NCBI RefSeq assembly: GCF_000381345.1 | Contig: NZ_KB906400.1 | Span: 186,001-250,000, forward strand | Direction: 5' to 3' | Origin: Deinococcus apachensis DSM 19763 | Lineage (GTDB): Bacteria; Deinococcota; Deinococci; Deinococcales; Deinococcaceae | Length of the DNA: 64,000 nucleotides | Part shown: positions 46,571 through 55,167 of the stretch, piece after piece | Numbering within the stretch: position 1 is the first letter of the stretch | Layout of the letters: the number at the start of each line of letters is the position of its first letter | Notes under the pieces: generated by a model | What the model saw: the letters and a program-made list of their open reading frames with translations, nothing else | The model's database searches: none | Told to the model about the DNA's origin: nothing | Made by a program: the position numbers and the translations under genes

Positions 46571-48076
46571 GTGAGCACCCTGCTCCTCGGCATCGACATC
46601 GGCACGTACAGCAGCAAGGGCGTCCTCGCCACCCCGGACGGCGAGCTTCTGAGAACGCACGTCGTCCCGCACGGTCTGGACCTTCCCCACCCGGGTTGGG
46701 CCGAGCAGGACCCCGACGGGGTGTGGTGGCATGACGTCATCGCCATCTGCCGGGCCCTGCTGGACGGAGAGCCCTACACGGGCGCGGACGTGGCGGCCCT
46801 GGCGGTCAGTGCCATCGGCCCCTGCCTGGTCCCGCTCGACGCCGGGGGGAGGCCGCTGCGCCCCGGCATTCTCTACGGCATCGACACGCGCGCCACAGAG
46901 GAGATTCAGCTGCTGGAAGACCGGTACGGCGCCGAGCGTATCTTCCGCGACGCGGGCATGAACCTCAGCAGCCAGGCGGTGGGACCCAAAATCCTGTGGA
47001 TGCAACGGCATGAGCCTGATCTCTGGGCGCGGACGGCGCGGGTCACGACGGCGAGCAGCTACGTCACCTTCCGGCTCACGGGCGAACATGTCATGGACCG
47101 GCACACGGCCAGCTATTTCATCCCGCTGTTCGATGCGCGGACGCAAGAGTGGACGGACGCCTTCGGGTTCCTGGACCTCGGGATGCTGCCCCGGCTGGGG
47201 TGGAGTGACGAACTGGCCGGAACAGTCACCCCGGAGGCGGCGATGCAGACAGGCCTGCGGGCGGGCACCCCCGTCGCGGTCGGCGCAGTCGATGCCCTGA
47301 GCGAGGCGATCAGCGTGGGGGCGGTGGAGAGCGGCGACCTGATGCTGATGTACGGCACGACCGCCTTTTTCATCCTGGTGGGGCAGGAACTGACCCCGCA
47401 CCCGTCCCTGTGGAACGTCTCGGGTGCCTACGACGGGCAACGCAACATCGCCGCCGGGATGGCGACGACCGGGGCCCTCACGCAGTGGTTGCGCACGACT
47501 CTGCTGCCCGAAGTGAGCGAGGAAGAGGCCTTTGCCCGGCTGTTCGAGGAGGCGGCTGCCGTGCCCGCCGGGTCAGACGGACTGCTGCTGCTGCCGTACT
47601 TCAGCGGGGAGCGCACGCCCATCCAGGACCCCCAGGCCCGGGGAGTTCTGGCGGGGCTCAACCTCACCCACACCCGGGGTCACCTCTTCCGCGCCGCGCT
47701 GGAGGGCATCGGCCTCGGTATCCGGCACAATCTGGAGGCCTTTCGGGAACTGGGCGCCCCCATACAGCGGATCGTCGCTGTGGGCGGGGGCACACGCAGC
47801 CGCGAGTGGTTGCAGATCGTCTCGGATATCACCGGCGTCCCGCAACTTCTGCCCACCGTGACCATCGGGGCGAGTTATGGGGACGCCTTTCTGGCGGGCC
47901 TGGTTGGCGGTGCCGTGAGACGTGACGATATCCAGCGGTGGAACCCGCCCCGCGAGACCATCGCCCCGAATCCAGGCGTCAGACCGATCTACGACGCCCG
48001 CTTTGGGGAGTACCGGGCGCTGTATGACCAGACGCGCGACATCGTTCATCACCTGGCGGGGGCGGCAGGACGGTAG
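46571..48076 (+). CDS. FGGY-family carbohydrate kinase (pentulose kinase-like)
   Basis: The 501-residue kinase has the ATPase-core motifs of FGGY kinases: LLLGIDIGTYSSKG near residue 4, VGAVDALSEAISVGAVESGD, MYGTTAFF and the adenosine motif VAVGGGTRSREWLQIVSDI. The ISVGAVESGDLMLMYGTT region is xylulokinase/ribulokinase-like. Start is GTG 46571 after an AGAGG site. After the isomerase, phosphorylation of D-ribulose to D-ribulose 5-phosphate (feeding the pentose phosphate pathway) is the simplest role; no aldolase is present, so a 1-phosphate route is less likely. Confidence 0.87.
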   Translation: MSTLLLGIDIGTYSSKGVLATPDGELLRTHVVPHGLDLPHPGWAEQDPDGVWWHDVIAICRALLDGEPYTGADVAALAVSAIGPCLVPLDAGGRPLRPGILYGIDTRATEEIQLLEDRYGAERIFRDAGMNLSSQAVGPKILWMQRHEPDLWARTARVTTASSYVTFRLTGEHVMDRHTASYFIPLFDARTQEWTDAFGFLDLGMLPRLGWSDELAGTVTPEAAMQTGLRAGTPVAVGAVDALSEAISVGAVESGDLMLMYGTTAFFILVGQELTPHPSLWNVSGAYDGQRNIAAGMATTGALTQWLRTTLLPEVSEEEAFARLFEEAAAVPAGSDGLLLLPYFSGERTPIQDPQARGVLAGLNLTHTRGHLFRAALEGIGLGIRHNLEAFRELGAPIQRIVAVGGGTRSREWLQIVSDITGVPQLLPTVTIGASYGDAFLAGLVGGAVRRDDIQRWNPPRETIAPNPGVRPIYDARFGEYRALYDQTRDIVHHLAGAAGR

Positions 48077-48473
48077 CGACATCTCTGCTTTTGCCTCTGG
48101 CGTGAAGTGTCCCGGTGCTTCCGTTTCCTCTTCGCAGAAATGAGGGAACAGTTCCTCCGAACGGGCAAGGCGGTGAGCAGGGCAGGTCGGCATGAGGCCG
48201 GGTCGGTGGAGTCAGGCACGGCGTGTGGCGGGCCGTCGGTGAACACAGGGTGGGGTTTGACGTCCTTCCCCGCGACACCGACACGTCCCGTTCCGCCAGC
48301 ATATCGGCCCTGTACCGGGATGGGGGTCGTCAACCTTAAGGCCCACCTCCACCCTGCGGGCAGATGCCCGCGAGCGCATACCGACATCACAGGCTCCCAG
48401 CATGAAGAGGCTTTAGGGCGCCCGTCATGTTCTCCCGGCTGTTACGTTTTAACCTTACTTCCGCGAGGTAATT
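48077..48473. other. 397-bp intergenic stretch without a clear gene
   Basis: No coding frame with family features or proper start is seen on either strand. There is no U-tract terminator after the kinase gene. The end of the stretch (48454-48470) carries the imperfect palindrome TTACTTCCGCGAGGTAA, which contains the GAGG ribosome site of the next gene. Confidence 0.4.
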
Positions 48474-48857
48474 ATGACAATCGATGATCTGAAGCAGAAC
48501 CATATGATGGCCCACCTCACCGACGCCCTGGACCAGGGCCAGGACATCGGGCACTACGGGCGGCTGGTGTACGCCATCATCGCCCGGCACTTCCTGACGG
48601 AAGACGAGCTGGTCGCGCAGCTGGCGAAGGACCGCGACTTCAGCGAGGAGGACGCCCGGGGCCTGGTGGGGCAGGTGCAGGAGGCGGACTACAACCCGCC
48701 CCGCCGCGAGAAGATCCTGGAGTACATGGAAAAGCAGGACTTCCCGATCCTGCCGAATGCCGAAGACCCCGACGAGGGTAACGTCTACCGCGACCTGAAC
48801 TTCCCGGACCACGTGTACGACAATATCCGCGAGTACCACCAGCAGAAGGCGCAGTGA
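48474..48857 (+). CDS. Small acidic protein of unknown function
   Basis: The 127-residue product (ATG 48474 after GAGGT) is mostly helical and acidic, with no cysteine, no signal peptide and no membrane helix. Conserved-looking blocks are DDLKQNHMMAHLTDALDQGQ, HYGRLVYAIIARHFLTEDEL and REKILEYMEKQDFPILPN. It has its own terminator right behind it, so it is a single-gene unit and probably well expressed. No family is recognised; it might be a stress-related cytosolic protein typical of this lineage. Confidence 0.8.
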   Translation: MTIDDLKQNHMMAHLTDALDQGQDIGHYGRLVYAIIARHFLTEDELVAQLAKDRDFSEEDARGLVGQVQEADYNPPRREKILEYMEKQDFPILPNAEDPDEGNVYRDLNFPDHVYDNIREYHQQKAQ

Positions 48858-48863
48858 GCAGGC

Positions 48864-48894
48864 AGCCCCGACTCCAGATGGTCGGGGCTTTTTC
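48864..48894 (+). terminator. Rho-independent terminator
   Basis: AGCCCCGAC (48864-48872) pairs with GTCGGGGCT (48881-48889) around an 8-base loop, followed by a T-rich tract (TTTTCTT). It ends the 48474 transcript. Confidence 0.9.
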
Positions 48895-49041
48895 TTATCC
48901 CGGACCTACCCTTCCTGTGCCCGCCGGTCGGTCAGCCTCCTCAACTTGCCGCCCTCGCTGCCGGGCAGGACGGGGAAGGGAGCCGCCCGAAGCCTGGCGT
49001 CCGGACCGCGGCATTCGGGGAACTGCTCTAAGCTTCACTCC

Positions 49042-49905
49042 ATGATCCTCAAGCGCGTCCTGTCCGCCCTTGGCTGGGGCGTCTTCACCTTCGGCACGCT
49101 GGGGGTCGCCAACACCTATCGGTTTACCACCACCCGCCACGGCCTCGCCCTGCCCGGCCTGACCCGGCCCGTGCGGATCGTGCATCTCAGCGACCTGCAC
49201 TACGGCCTGTTCGTGGGGCGCGGCACCGTGCGGCGCTGGGTGGACTCGGTCCGGCGCGAGCGGCCTGACCTGATCGCCATCACGGGCGATTTTCTGGACA
49301 GCGGCGTCGGCGGCCAACGGCACCGCAAGCTGCTGGAAGAGCTGTCCCGGCTCCGCGCGCCCCTGGGCGTGTACGCCGTGTGGGGCAACCACGACTGGAC
49401 GAGCCTGAATACGAACGCGACCCGGGTGGCATTCGCCGAGCAGCTCCGCCTGCACGGCGTCACACTCATCAACAACGCGGGCGTTCAGGTCCGGGATGAC
49501 CTGTATGTGGCGGGCGTCGACGACTGGTGGTTCGGGATGCAGGATCTGGACGCGGCGCTGCGCGGCTATACGGGTGGGACGGTCGTGCTGCTCGCCCACA
49601 ACCCGGACTACCTGACGCAGGTGCCGTCCCGGGTGAACCTCACGCTGAGCGGGCACACCCACGGCGGACAGGTGCGCCTGCCGCTGTTCGGGCCCCTCAA
49701 ACGCCGCTCGACCCTGCTGAACGTGCGGCAGGGGTGGGTGCGCGGCGCCCGTATCGTGCAGTCGCCCGCCGAGGGTACGCCCGCCGACGCGCCCGACGGG
49801 CACGCCCTCGGGTTCGTGTCGCGCGGCCTGGGCGTGACCGGCGTGCCCATGCGCTGGGCCTGCCCGGCCGAACTCGCCGTGCTGGATCTGGAGCCCGGCG
49901 CCTGA
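49042..49905 (+). CDS. Metallophosphoesterase (YaeI/YkoQ-like)
   Basis: The 287-residue product has the calcineurin-type motifs in order: HLSDLHYG, ITGDFLDSG, GNHDWTS, LLAHNPDY and LSGHTHGGQ. A hydrophobic N-terminus (LSALGWGVFTFGTLGVA) suggests a membrane anchor, as in YaeI/YkoQ-like proteins, which hydrolyse lipid-linked diphosphates such as UDP-diacylglucosamine. ATG 49042 is chosen because the anchor and motif spacing fit. Substrate is uncertain. Confidence 0.88.
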   Translation: MILKRVLSALGWGVFTFGTLGVANTYRFTTTRHGLALPGLTRPVRIVHLSDLHYGLFVGRGTVRRWVDSVRRERPDLIAITGDFLDSGVGGQRHRKLLEELSRLRAPLGVYAVWGNHDWTSLNTNATRVAFAEQLRLHGVTLINNAGVQVRDDLYVAGVDDWWFGMQDLDAALRGYTGGTVVLLAHNPDYLTQVPSRVNLTLSGHTHGGQVRLPLFGPLKRRSTLLNVRQGWVRGARIVQSPAEGTPADAPDGHALGFVSRGLGVTGVPMRWACPAELAVLDLEPGA

Positions 49906-49986
49906 CCGGCGGGGAGGCCCGGAGCCAGCCGGAACTTGTTCCCCGGAAACGAGCCAGGGCGGGGGAAACCGGGAAGCCGTCCGGAC

Positions 49987-51279
49987 CTACCCCTCCCCCC
50001 GCAGGTCGGTCACCCTCCTGAGCTTGCCGCCCTCGCTGCGGGGCAGGGAGCCGGGCTCGCACAGCTCGCAGCGCACCGTCACGCCGACCTGCGCCTTGAC
50101 CAGCCGCTCGATCTCGGTCCTCAGGGCGGCGCTCTCCGTCTCGGTCTCGACTCGCAGGGTGAGGTCGTCGCGGGTGCCGGTGCGCGTCAGGACGATGTGG
50201 TAGTGCGGGCTGACCTGGCCCATGCCGACCAGAACGGCCTCCAGTTGGGTGGGGTACACGTTCACCCCGCGCAGGATGATCAGGTCGTCGGCCCGGCCGC
50301 GAATCTGGTCCATGCGGCGCACCGTCCGCCCGGTGGTGTTGGGCTCACTGGCCTCGGGAATCAGGCGGGTGATGTCGCCCGTCCAGTAGCGCAGCACCGG
50401 CATCGCGGTGCGCGTCATGGAGGACAGCACGAGCACGCCCCACTCGCCGTCGGGTAGGACCTCGCCCGTGCCCGCGTCCACGATCTCGGGATAGAAGTGG
50501 TCCTCCCACAGGTAGCTGCCCCGCTGCTCGGCGGCGTCCTCGTTGGAGACGCCGGGGCCGATGATCTCCGACAGGCCGTAGATGTTGGTGGCGGTGACGC
50601 CCAGCCGGGCCTCGACCTCCCGGCGGGTCTTCTCGGTCCAGGGCTCGGCGCCCAGCACGGCGTAGCGCAGCGAGAGGTCCTCCGGGCGGATACCACGGCG
50701 GGTGAACTCCCCCGCCAGCACGAGCGCATAGCTCGGGGTGCAGGCGATCACCTCGGGCTCCAGGTCGAGGATCAGCCCGACCTGCCGTTCGGTGGCACCA
50801 CCCGAGACGGGGACGGTACACAGCCCCAGGCGCTCCGCCCCCGCGTGGGTGCCCAGCCCCCCGGTGAAGAGGCCATAGCCGTAGGCGTTGTGGAAGGTCA
50901 TGCCGGGCCGCGCCCCCGCCGCGTACAGGGAACGGGCCACGACCTCCGCGAAGACGTCCAGGTCGTTCGCGTCGTAGGCGACGACGGTGGGCTTGCCGGT
51001 CGTGCCGCTGCTCGCGTGCAGGCGGCGCAGCTCCTCGCGGGGCACGCACGAGAGGCCGAGCGGGTAGTGGTCCCGCAGGTCCGCCTTGCGCGTCAGGGGA
51101 AAGCGGGCCAGATCGTCGAGTGTTCGCAGATTATCCGGCGTGACGCCCGCCGCCCCGAACTTCGCCCGGTAGGCGGGGACGCACTCGTATTGCCGGGCGA
51201 CCATCTCCTGGAGCCGCGCAAGTTGCAGGGCGCGCAGCTCGGGCCGGGGCAGCGCCTCAAAGCCAGGTTGAAACATCAT
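49987..51279 (-). CDS. paaK: Phenylacetate-CoA ligase (PaaK-like)
   Basis: The 430-residue AMP-forming ligase has LHASSGTTGKPTVVAYDAND (ATP-binding P-loop type motif), IYGLSEIIGPGVS, YWTGDITRLI and RGVNVYPTQLEAVL. Length and motifs match PaaK, which joins phenylacetate and CoA. No other phenylacetate degradation gene is nearby, so related aryl acids may be the substrate. The start is ATG 51279, followed by another ATG; it is a single-gene unit. Confidence 0.87.
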   Translation of the reverse strand: MMFQPGFEALPRPELRALQLARLQEMVARQYECVPAYRAKFGAAGVTPDNLRTLDDLARFPLTRKADLRDHYPLGLSCVPREELRRLHASSGTTGKPTVVAYDANDLDVFAEVVARSLYAAGARPGMTFHNAYGYGLFTGGLGTHAGAERLGLCTVPVSGGATERQVGLILDLEPEVIACTPSYALVLAGEFTRRGIRPEDLSLRYAVLGAEPWTEKTRREVEARLGVTATNIYGLSEIIGPGVSNEDAAEQRGSYLWEDHFYPEIVDAGTGEVLPDGEWGVLVLSSMTRTAMPVLRYWTGDITRLIPEASEPNTTGRTVRRMDQIRGRADDLIILRGVNVYPTQLEAVLVGMGQVSPHYHIVLTRTGTRDDLTLRVETETESAALRTEIERLVKAQVGVTVRCELCEPGSLPRSEGGKLRRVTDLRGEG

Positions 51280-51528
51280 GGCTCTATTAAAGCGGGTCAC
51301 TGGGGCGGCGACCCCCACGGAGGAAGGCCCCCGGCTCCCCAGCCACAGCCGCTCTCCGTGACGCTTCCCTGCTGTGGCCTGCCCGGCACCCGCCCACACG
51401 AACTTTACTGACCTCCCGGGCAAACCGCGTGGGGCAGCGGTATAGTGGACGCGAAACCTCCCCTCATCCGCCCGACTCCCCAGCCGTGACCGCGCGGCCA
51501 TCTGCCCTCCACACCGGGCCCGGGCTCT

Positions 51529-52155
51529 TTGACCACCTCACCCTCCCCGGAGTCATCGGATGAGTCAGCACAGCGAACAGACCGGCGATGGGGGCTGCGC
51601 GAGCAGGCCGAGCGCGAACGGCGGGCGGCCTCCCCGCGGCGGCCGGACCCCCTCCTGCAGGACCCCGCCGCGCTGCTGCACGAGTTGCAGGTTCAGCAGA
51701 TCGAACTGGAGCGCCAGAACGAGGGAGGTCCGCAAACGGCTCGAACCCGATTTGCAGGCCCGCCGGATGCGGCTCACCCACGATGCCCTGCCGGTCGTGA
51801 CCGCCGACCCGAGCGCTATGCGAGTCGTGTTCCGGCGCCTGCTGAGTAAAGCGCTGAAGTACACCCGCACCCGTGAGGAGGCCCGCATCTGGATCTTCAC
51901 TAGGACACCGGGCGCGAATACGTGATCGGCGTGCGCGACAACGGGGTGGGCTTCAAAATACGCTGCCGCGACCGCCTGTTCGGGGTCTTCCGGCGCCTGC
52001 ACAGCGAGCGCGACTACGAGGGCGCCGGGGTGGACCTGGCGATTGTGCGCCGGGTGCTCTCTCGCTGCAGCGGCCAGGTCTGGGCCGAGGGCAAGGTCGG
52101 CGAGGGCGCGACCTTCTACGTGGCCCTGCCCAAACAGCCCGCCGACCTGGAGTAG
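51529..52155 (+). pseudogene. Decayed sensor histidine kinase with large internal deletion
   Basis: Three frames carry consecutive pieces of one kinase. Frame 1 (51529-51720) has the conserved N-terminal segment DPAALLHELQVQQIELERQN that precedes PAS domains. After 51720, frame 2 gives RKRLEPDLQA and VTADPSAMRVVFRRLLSKAL, the N-box region. A shift near 51900 leads to frame 3 with VIGVRDNGVGFKIRCRDRLF and the GAGVDLAIVRRVLSRCSGQV lid and G2 region, ending at a TAG at 52153-52155. The PAS/GAF and H-box domains are missing, so hundreds of residues are lost. The gene cannot make an active kinase. Confidence 0.78.
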
Positions 52156-52192
52156 GGCCGGGGACCCGGCGCACCCCTCACCCAGGCGCAAC

Positions 52193-52216
52193 AAAAAACC
52201 CCGTCCTGGGACGGGG
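52193..52216 (-). terminator. Rho-independent terminator (minus strand)
   Basis: On the minus strand CCCCGTCC pairs with GGACGGGG and is followed by six T (complement of A 52193-52198). It lies 16 bp behind the stop of the 78-residue gene. Confidence 0.8.
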
Positions 52217-52232
52217 CCGGGGGGTCAGGAGT

Positions 52233-52469
52233 TCAGTCCGCCGCTTCCGTGGCCTGGAAGCCCGCGTCCAGCCCGGTCCGGGCGGCGGTGGAGATGTACC
52301 CGATGGAGCGCCAGGGGATCAGCAGATCGGCCTCTCCCGCCGTGACCTCGAAGGGGGCGTTGGGAAGCAGGCTCTGGTTGAGCGTCTTGCTGACGCGGTC
52401 CCGCTGCGCGCGGGTCATGGAGGTGGTGATGACGTCGCCGTTGATGAGGTGAAGGTTGACCGTAAGCAT
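52233..52469 (-). CDS. Small protein of unknown function
   Basis: The 78-residue product starts at ATG 52469 after GGATAAGG and has its own terminator. It reads as a compact alpha/beta protein: LTVNLHLINGDVITTSMTRA, then RDRVSKTLNQSLLPNAPFEV and LLIPWRSIGYI, a pattern seen in small beta-barrel proteins of the Sm-like kind. No family is certain. The well-formed ribosome site and terminator argue for a real gene. Confidence 0.7.
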   Translation of the reverse strand: MLTVNLHLINGDVITTSMTRAQRDRVSKTLNQSLLPNAPFEVTAGEADLLIPWRSIGYISTAARTGLDAGFQATEAAD

Positions 52470-52598
52470 CCTTATCCGGAAAGATAACTCATTTTTCCTT
52501 TAGCGTCTGTTTAGATTTCCACGTTGCAGGGTGGCGTGCTCAGGAGACGGGGGGCGGACTGGCGACCGCCTGACCCGGGGCCAGGGAGAGGCCGTGGC

Positions 52599-54491
52599 AT
52601 GCTGAGGGCCAGGGGACCGGCCCGGGCCGACCACATGCTGAACACTGCCCTCGACTTTGACCCCACCCGCTGGAAGCCCGTCACCGCCCTGCGCTGCACG
52701 GTGGGGGTGGCCCTGCCCCTACTGCTCGCCCTAGTGAGCGGCCACGCCGAGTGGGGGGTGCTGGCCGGGGTCGGCGCGCTGAACGCCGGGTTCGCCTCGC
52801 TCAGTGGCCCCTACCGCGCCCGCTGGCGCCTGATGCTGACGAGCAGCGTGGGGATGGCGGCGGTCACGCTGCTGGCGGGCCTGGTCGGTTCCAGCGCCGT
52901 GGCGAGTGCCCTGGCGGTGACCGCCGTGGCGGGCGTGCTGACCGTGATCGGCGCGTCGGGTGCGGCGGCGGGCACAGTGGCGCTCCAGGCGACGAACGTG
53001 CTGATCATCCTCAGCGGGCTGCCCCTGGGCGCGGCGCAGGCCCCGGGCGGGGCGCTGCTGGTCCTGGCGGGCGGCGTGCTGCAAACCCTGCTGCTGGGTG
53101 GCGCCGCCCGGCTCGATCCCGTCTTCCCGGAGCGCTGGGCGGTCGCGCGGGCCTACCGCAGCCTGGCGGATTTCGTCACCTCCCCCCGCGCGGACCGGGT
53201 CCGCCTTCCCGGCGCCGTCCCCTTTCAGGAGGCGTGGACCGCGCTGGAGGACGCGCGGCGGCTGGGGGGGCATCCCGATCACGCCCGCCTGCAAGCGGCG
53301 CTCCAGCACGCCGAGGACCTGCGAAACGCCCTGGTCGGCCCACTCCCCGCGGGGGCGGCCGAGACCCTGCACCGCATTTTTCTCGATGTGGCCCACGACC
53401 TCCGGCGGGGGCATCCCGTGCGGCAAGACCCGCAGGCCCTTCGCACCCTGGAGCGTTGGGTGGCCCATTCAGCGCCGGACGGGGCGGAACAGGCCCGCTG
53501 GGCACGGATCGTGGGCCTGCTGCGGGAGCTGGCGGCCCTGCCCACTGCCTCGCCTGGCCCCATCCCCGCCCTGCCGGAAGCGGCCCCACCCGCCCGCCCC
53601 CTCCCGGACCGGGTCCGGCAGACCCTGGCCACCCTGCGCCCGGACTCCCTGGTGGCGGGGTATGCCCTGCGGTACGCGGTCGCCCTGGGCGTGACGACTG
53701 CGGCCTACCGCCTGGGGCACCTCCCGCACGGGTACTGGTTGCCGCTGACCGTGGCGGTGGTCCTGAAGCCCGAGTACGCGCTGACCCTGACGCGGGGGGT
53801 CGCCCGGCTGGTGGGCACGCTGGGCGGGGTCCTGGTGGCGACGCTGCTCACCCTGCTCCACCCGCCACTCGCCGCGCTCATGCTGCTGGTGGTGCTGTCG
53901 GCCTGGCTGGGGTTCTCCCTGCTGCCCGCGGGCTACGCGCCGTTCTCCTTTGCCGTCACCCTGTACGTGGTGTTCTCGCTCACCGCCTCAGGGATGGCGG
54001 AGCAGGCCGTCGGCGCCGAGCGCATCGCGGCCACCGGGCTGGGTGGGCTGATCGCGCTGGGCACCGCCCTGCTGTGGCCCCGGTGGCGCTCGCGTGAGGT
54101 GCGGGAGGCCCTGCGCGCGGCGGCCGCCGCGCAACAGGCGTACGCCCGGCAGCTGGAGGCGGTGCTGCGGGGCGGACCGCCCGATTCACTGGTGGAGGCG
54201 CAGCGGCAGGCCCGCTCCCGGCGGGTCCAGGCCGGGCAGGTTCTGCGGGCGGCCTCGCTCGAACCCCGCTGGCACCGCGACCCGCGGGCGGCCGAGGCGC
54301 GGGACGCCCTGGAGCAACTGGACGCGGGCGCGGCGGTGCTGCTGCCCCTGCACACCCGGGCGCTGGGGCCGGGCGTCAACGCGGAGCCAGGCCCGGCGCT
54401 GGAGCAGGTGCGGGAGATTCTGGACCGGGCGGGCGCCCTGGCGGAGGCCTGGAGCGAGACGGCGTCGTGGGAGGACCGACCCCCGCGCTGA
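52599..54491 (+). CDS. FUSC-family membrane transporter (YccS/aromatic acid exporter-like)
   Basis: The 630-residue protein has two hydrophobic blocks, each of about six helices (residues about 25-165 and 355-510), separated by a soluble middle and followed by a helical soluble tail. This is the FUSC/YccS layout, linked to export of hydroxylated aromatic acids. Motifs include ALRCTVGVALPLLLAL, LNAGFASLSGPYRARW and YWLPLTVAVVLKPEYALT. ATG 52599 follows GGGAGAGG; ATG 52635 is an alternative. Confidence 0.83.
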   Translation: MLRARGPARADHMLNTALDFDPTRWKPVTALRCTVGVALPLLLALVSGHAEWGVLAGVGALNAGFASLSGPYRARWRLMLTSSVGMAAVTLLAGLVGSSAVASALAVTAVAGVLTVIGASGAAAGTVALQATNVLIILSGLPLGAAQAPGGALLVLAGGVLQTLLLGGAARLDPVFPERWAVARAYRSLADFVTSPRADRVRLPGAVPFQEAWTALEDARRLGGHPDHARLQAALQHAEDLRNALVGPLPAGAAETLHRIFLDVAHDLRRGHPVRQDPQALRTLERWVAHSAPDGAEQARWARIVGLLRELAALPTASPGPIPALPEAAPPARPLPDRVRQTLATLRPDSLVAGYALRYAVALGVTTAAYRLGHLPHGYWLPLTVAVVLKPEYALTLTRGVARLVGTLGGVLVATLLTLLHPPLAALMLLVVLSAWLGFSLLPAGYAPFSFAVTLYVVFSLTASGMAEQAVGAERIAATGLGGLIALGTALLWPRWRSREVREALRAAAAAQQAYARQLEAVLRGGPPDSLVEAQRQARSRRVQAGQVLRAASLEPRWHRDPRAAEARDALEQLDAGAAVLLPLHTRALGPGVNAEPGPALEQVREILDRAGALAEAWSETASWEDRPPR

Positions 54492-54529
54492 GCACTGAGT
54501 GACTGGCACGGGGCGGGCTCTTCCCCCGC

Positions 54530-55015
54530 TCAGCCCAGCATGTCCGGGCGTTCGCCGGGCCGCCTCGGGGGCCAGGAGGGCTTGTCCACCGGGAGGAGGC
54601 GCCGAACCGCCGCCGGGTCCACGGGTTTGGGCAGGAAGCCCGAGGCGCCCGTCTGCCGGGAGACCCACATGTGCACCTCGGCGGGCGAACTGGTCAGCAC
54701 CACGACGCACAGCTCGCGGAGCGCCTCGTCCGCGCGCACGTGGGCCAGCACCTCCAGCCCGTCCATGCGCGGGAGGTTGAGGTCGAGCAGCACCAGGTCG
54801 GGCCGGGGAGCGCAGCCGTACCCGTCCTCACGGCGCAGGAACGCCAGCGCCTCCTCCCCGTCCCTCACGACATGCAGGCGCAGGTCAGGGCCCGCCTCCT
54901 CGAACATCACCTGGGCGTACAGCACGTCCGCCGGGTTATCCTCCACCAGCAGCACTTCCAGAGGGGCGCGGCGCGTCCGGGGGAAGGAGGCAAGGTCGCG
55001 GGTGGTCTGGGGCAT
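54530..55015 (-). CDS. Response regulator receiver protein (Rcp1-like)
   Basis: The 161-residue single-domain regulator has acidic pocket VEDN at 24-27, phosphoacceptor D78 in LLDLNLPRMDG, VLTSS and the Lys of FLPKPVD. It lacks an output domain and has the longer beta4-alpha4 region of the Rcp1 group that serves phytochrome-type kinases. The decayed kinase at 51529 is nearby and could have been its partner, so this regulator may now be an orphan. Confidence 0.88.
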   Translation of the reverse strand: MPQTTRDLASFPRTRRAPLEVLLVEDNPADVLYAQVMFEEAGPDLRLHVVRDGEEALAFLRREDGYGCAPRPDLVLLDLNLPRMDGLEVLAHVRADEALRELCVVVLTSSPAEVHMWVSRQTGASGFLPKPVDPAAVRRLLPVDKPSWPPRRPGERPDMLG

Positions 55016-55167
55016 GAGGCCACGCTACGCCTGCCATCCTTTCTGCAACCTTTCGGGGATGTCTGGGACAGCGGAACAGAATGGTGGCCGCTCTCCCCTC
55101 CCCAAGACACGGGGAGCGAGCATGGCCGGGTCTGAGTTCAGGCGACGCTTCGGCGGATCACCCCGCC

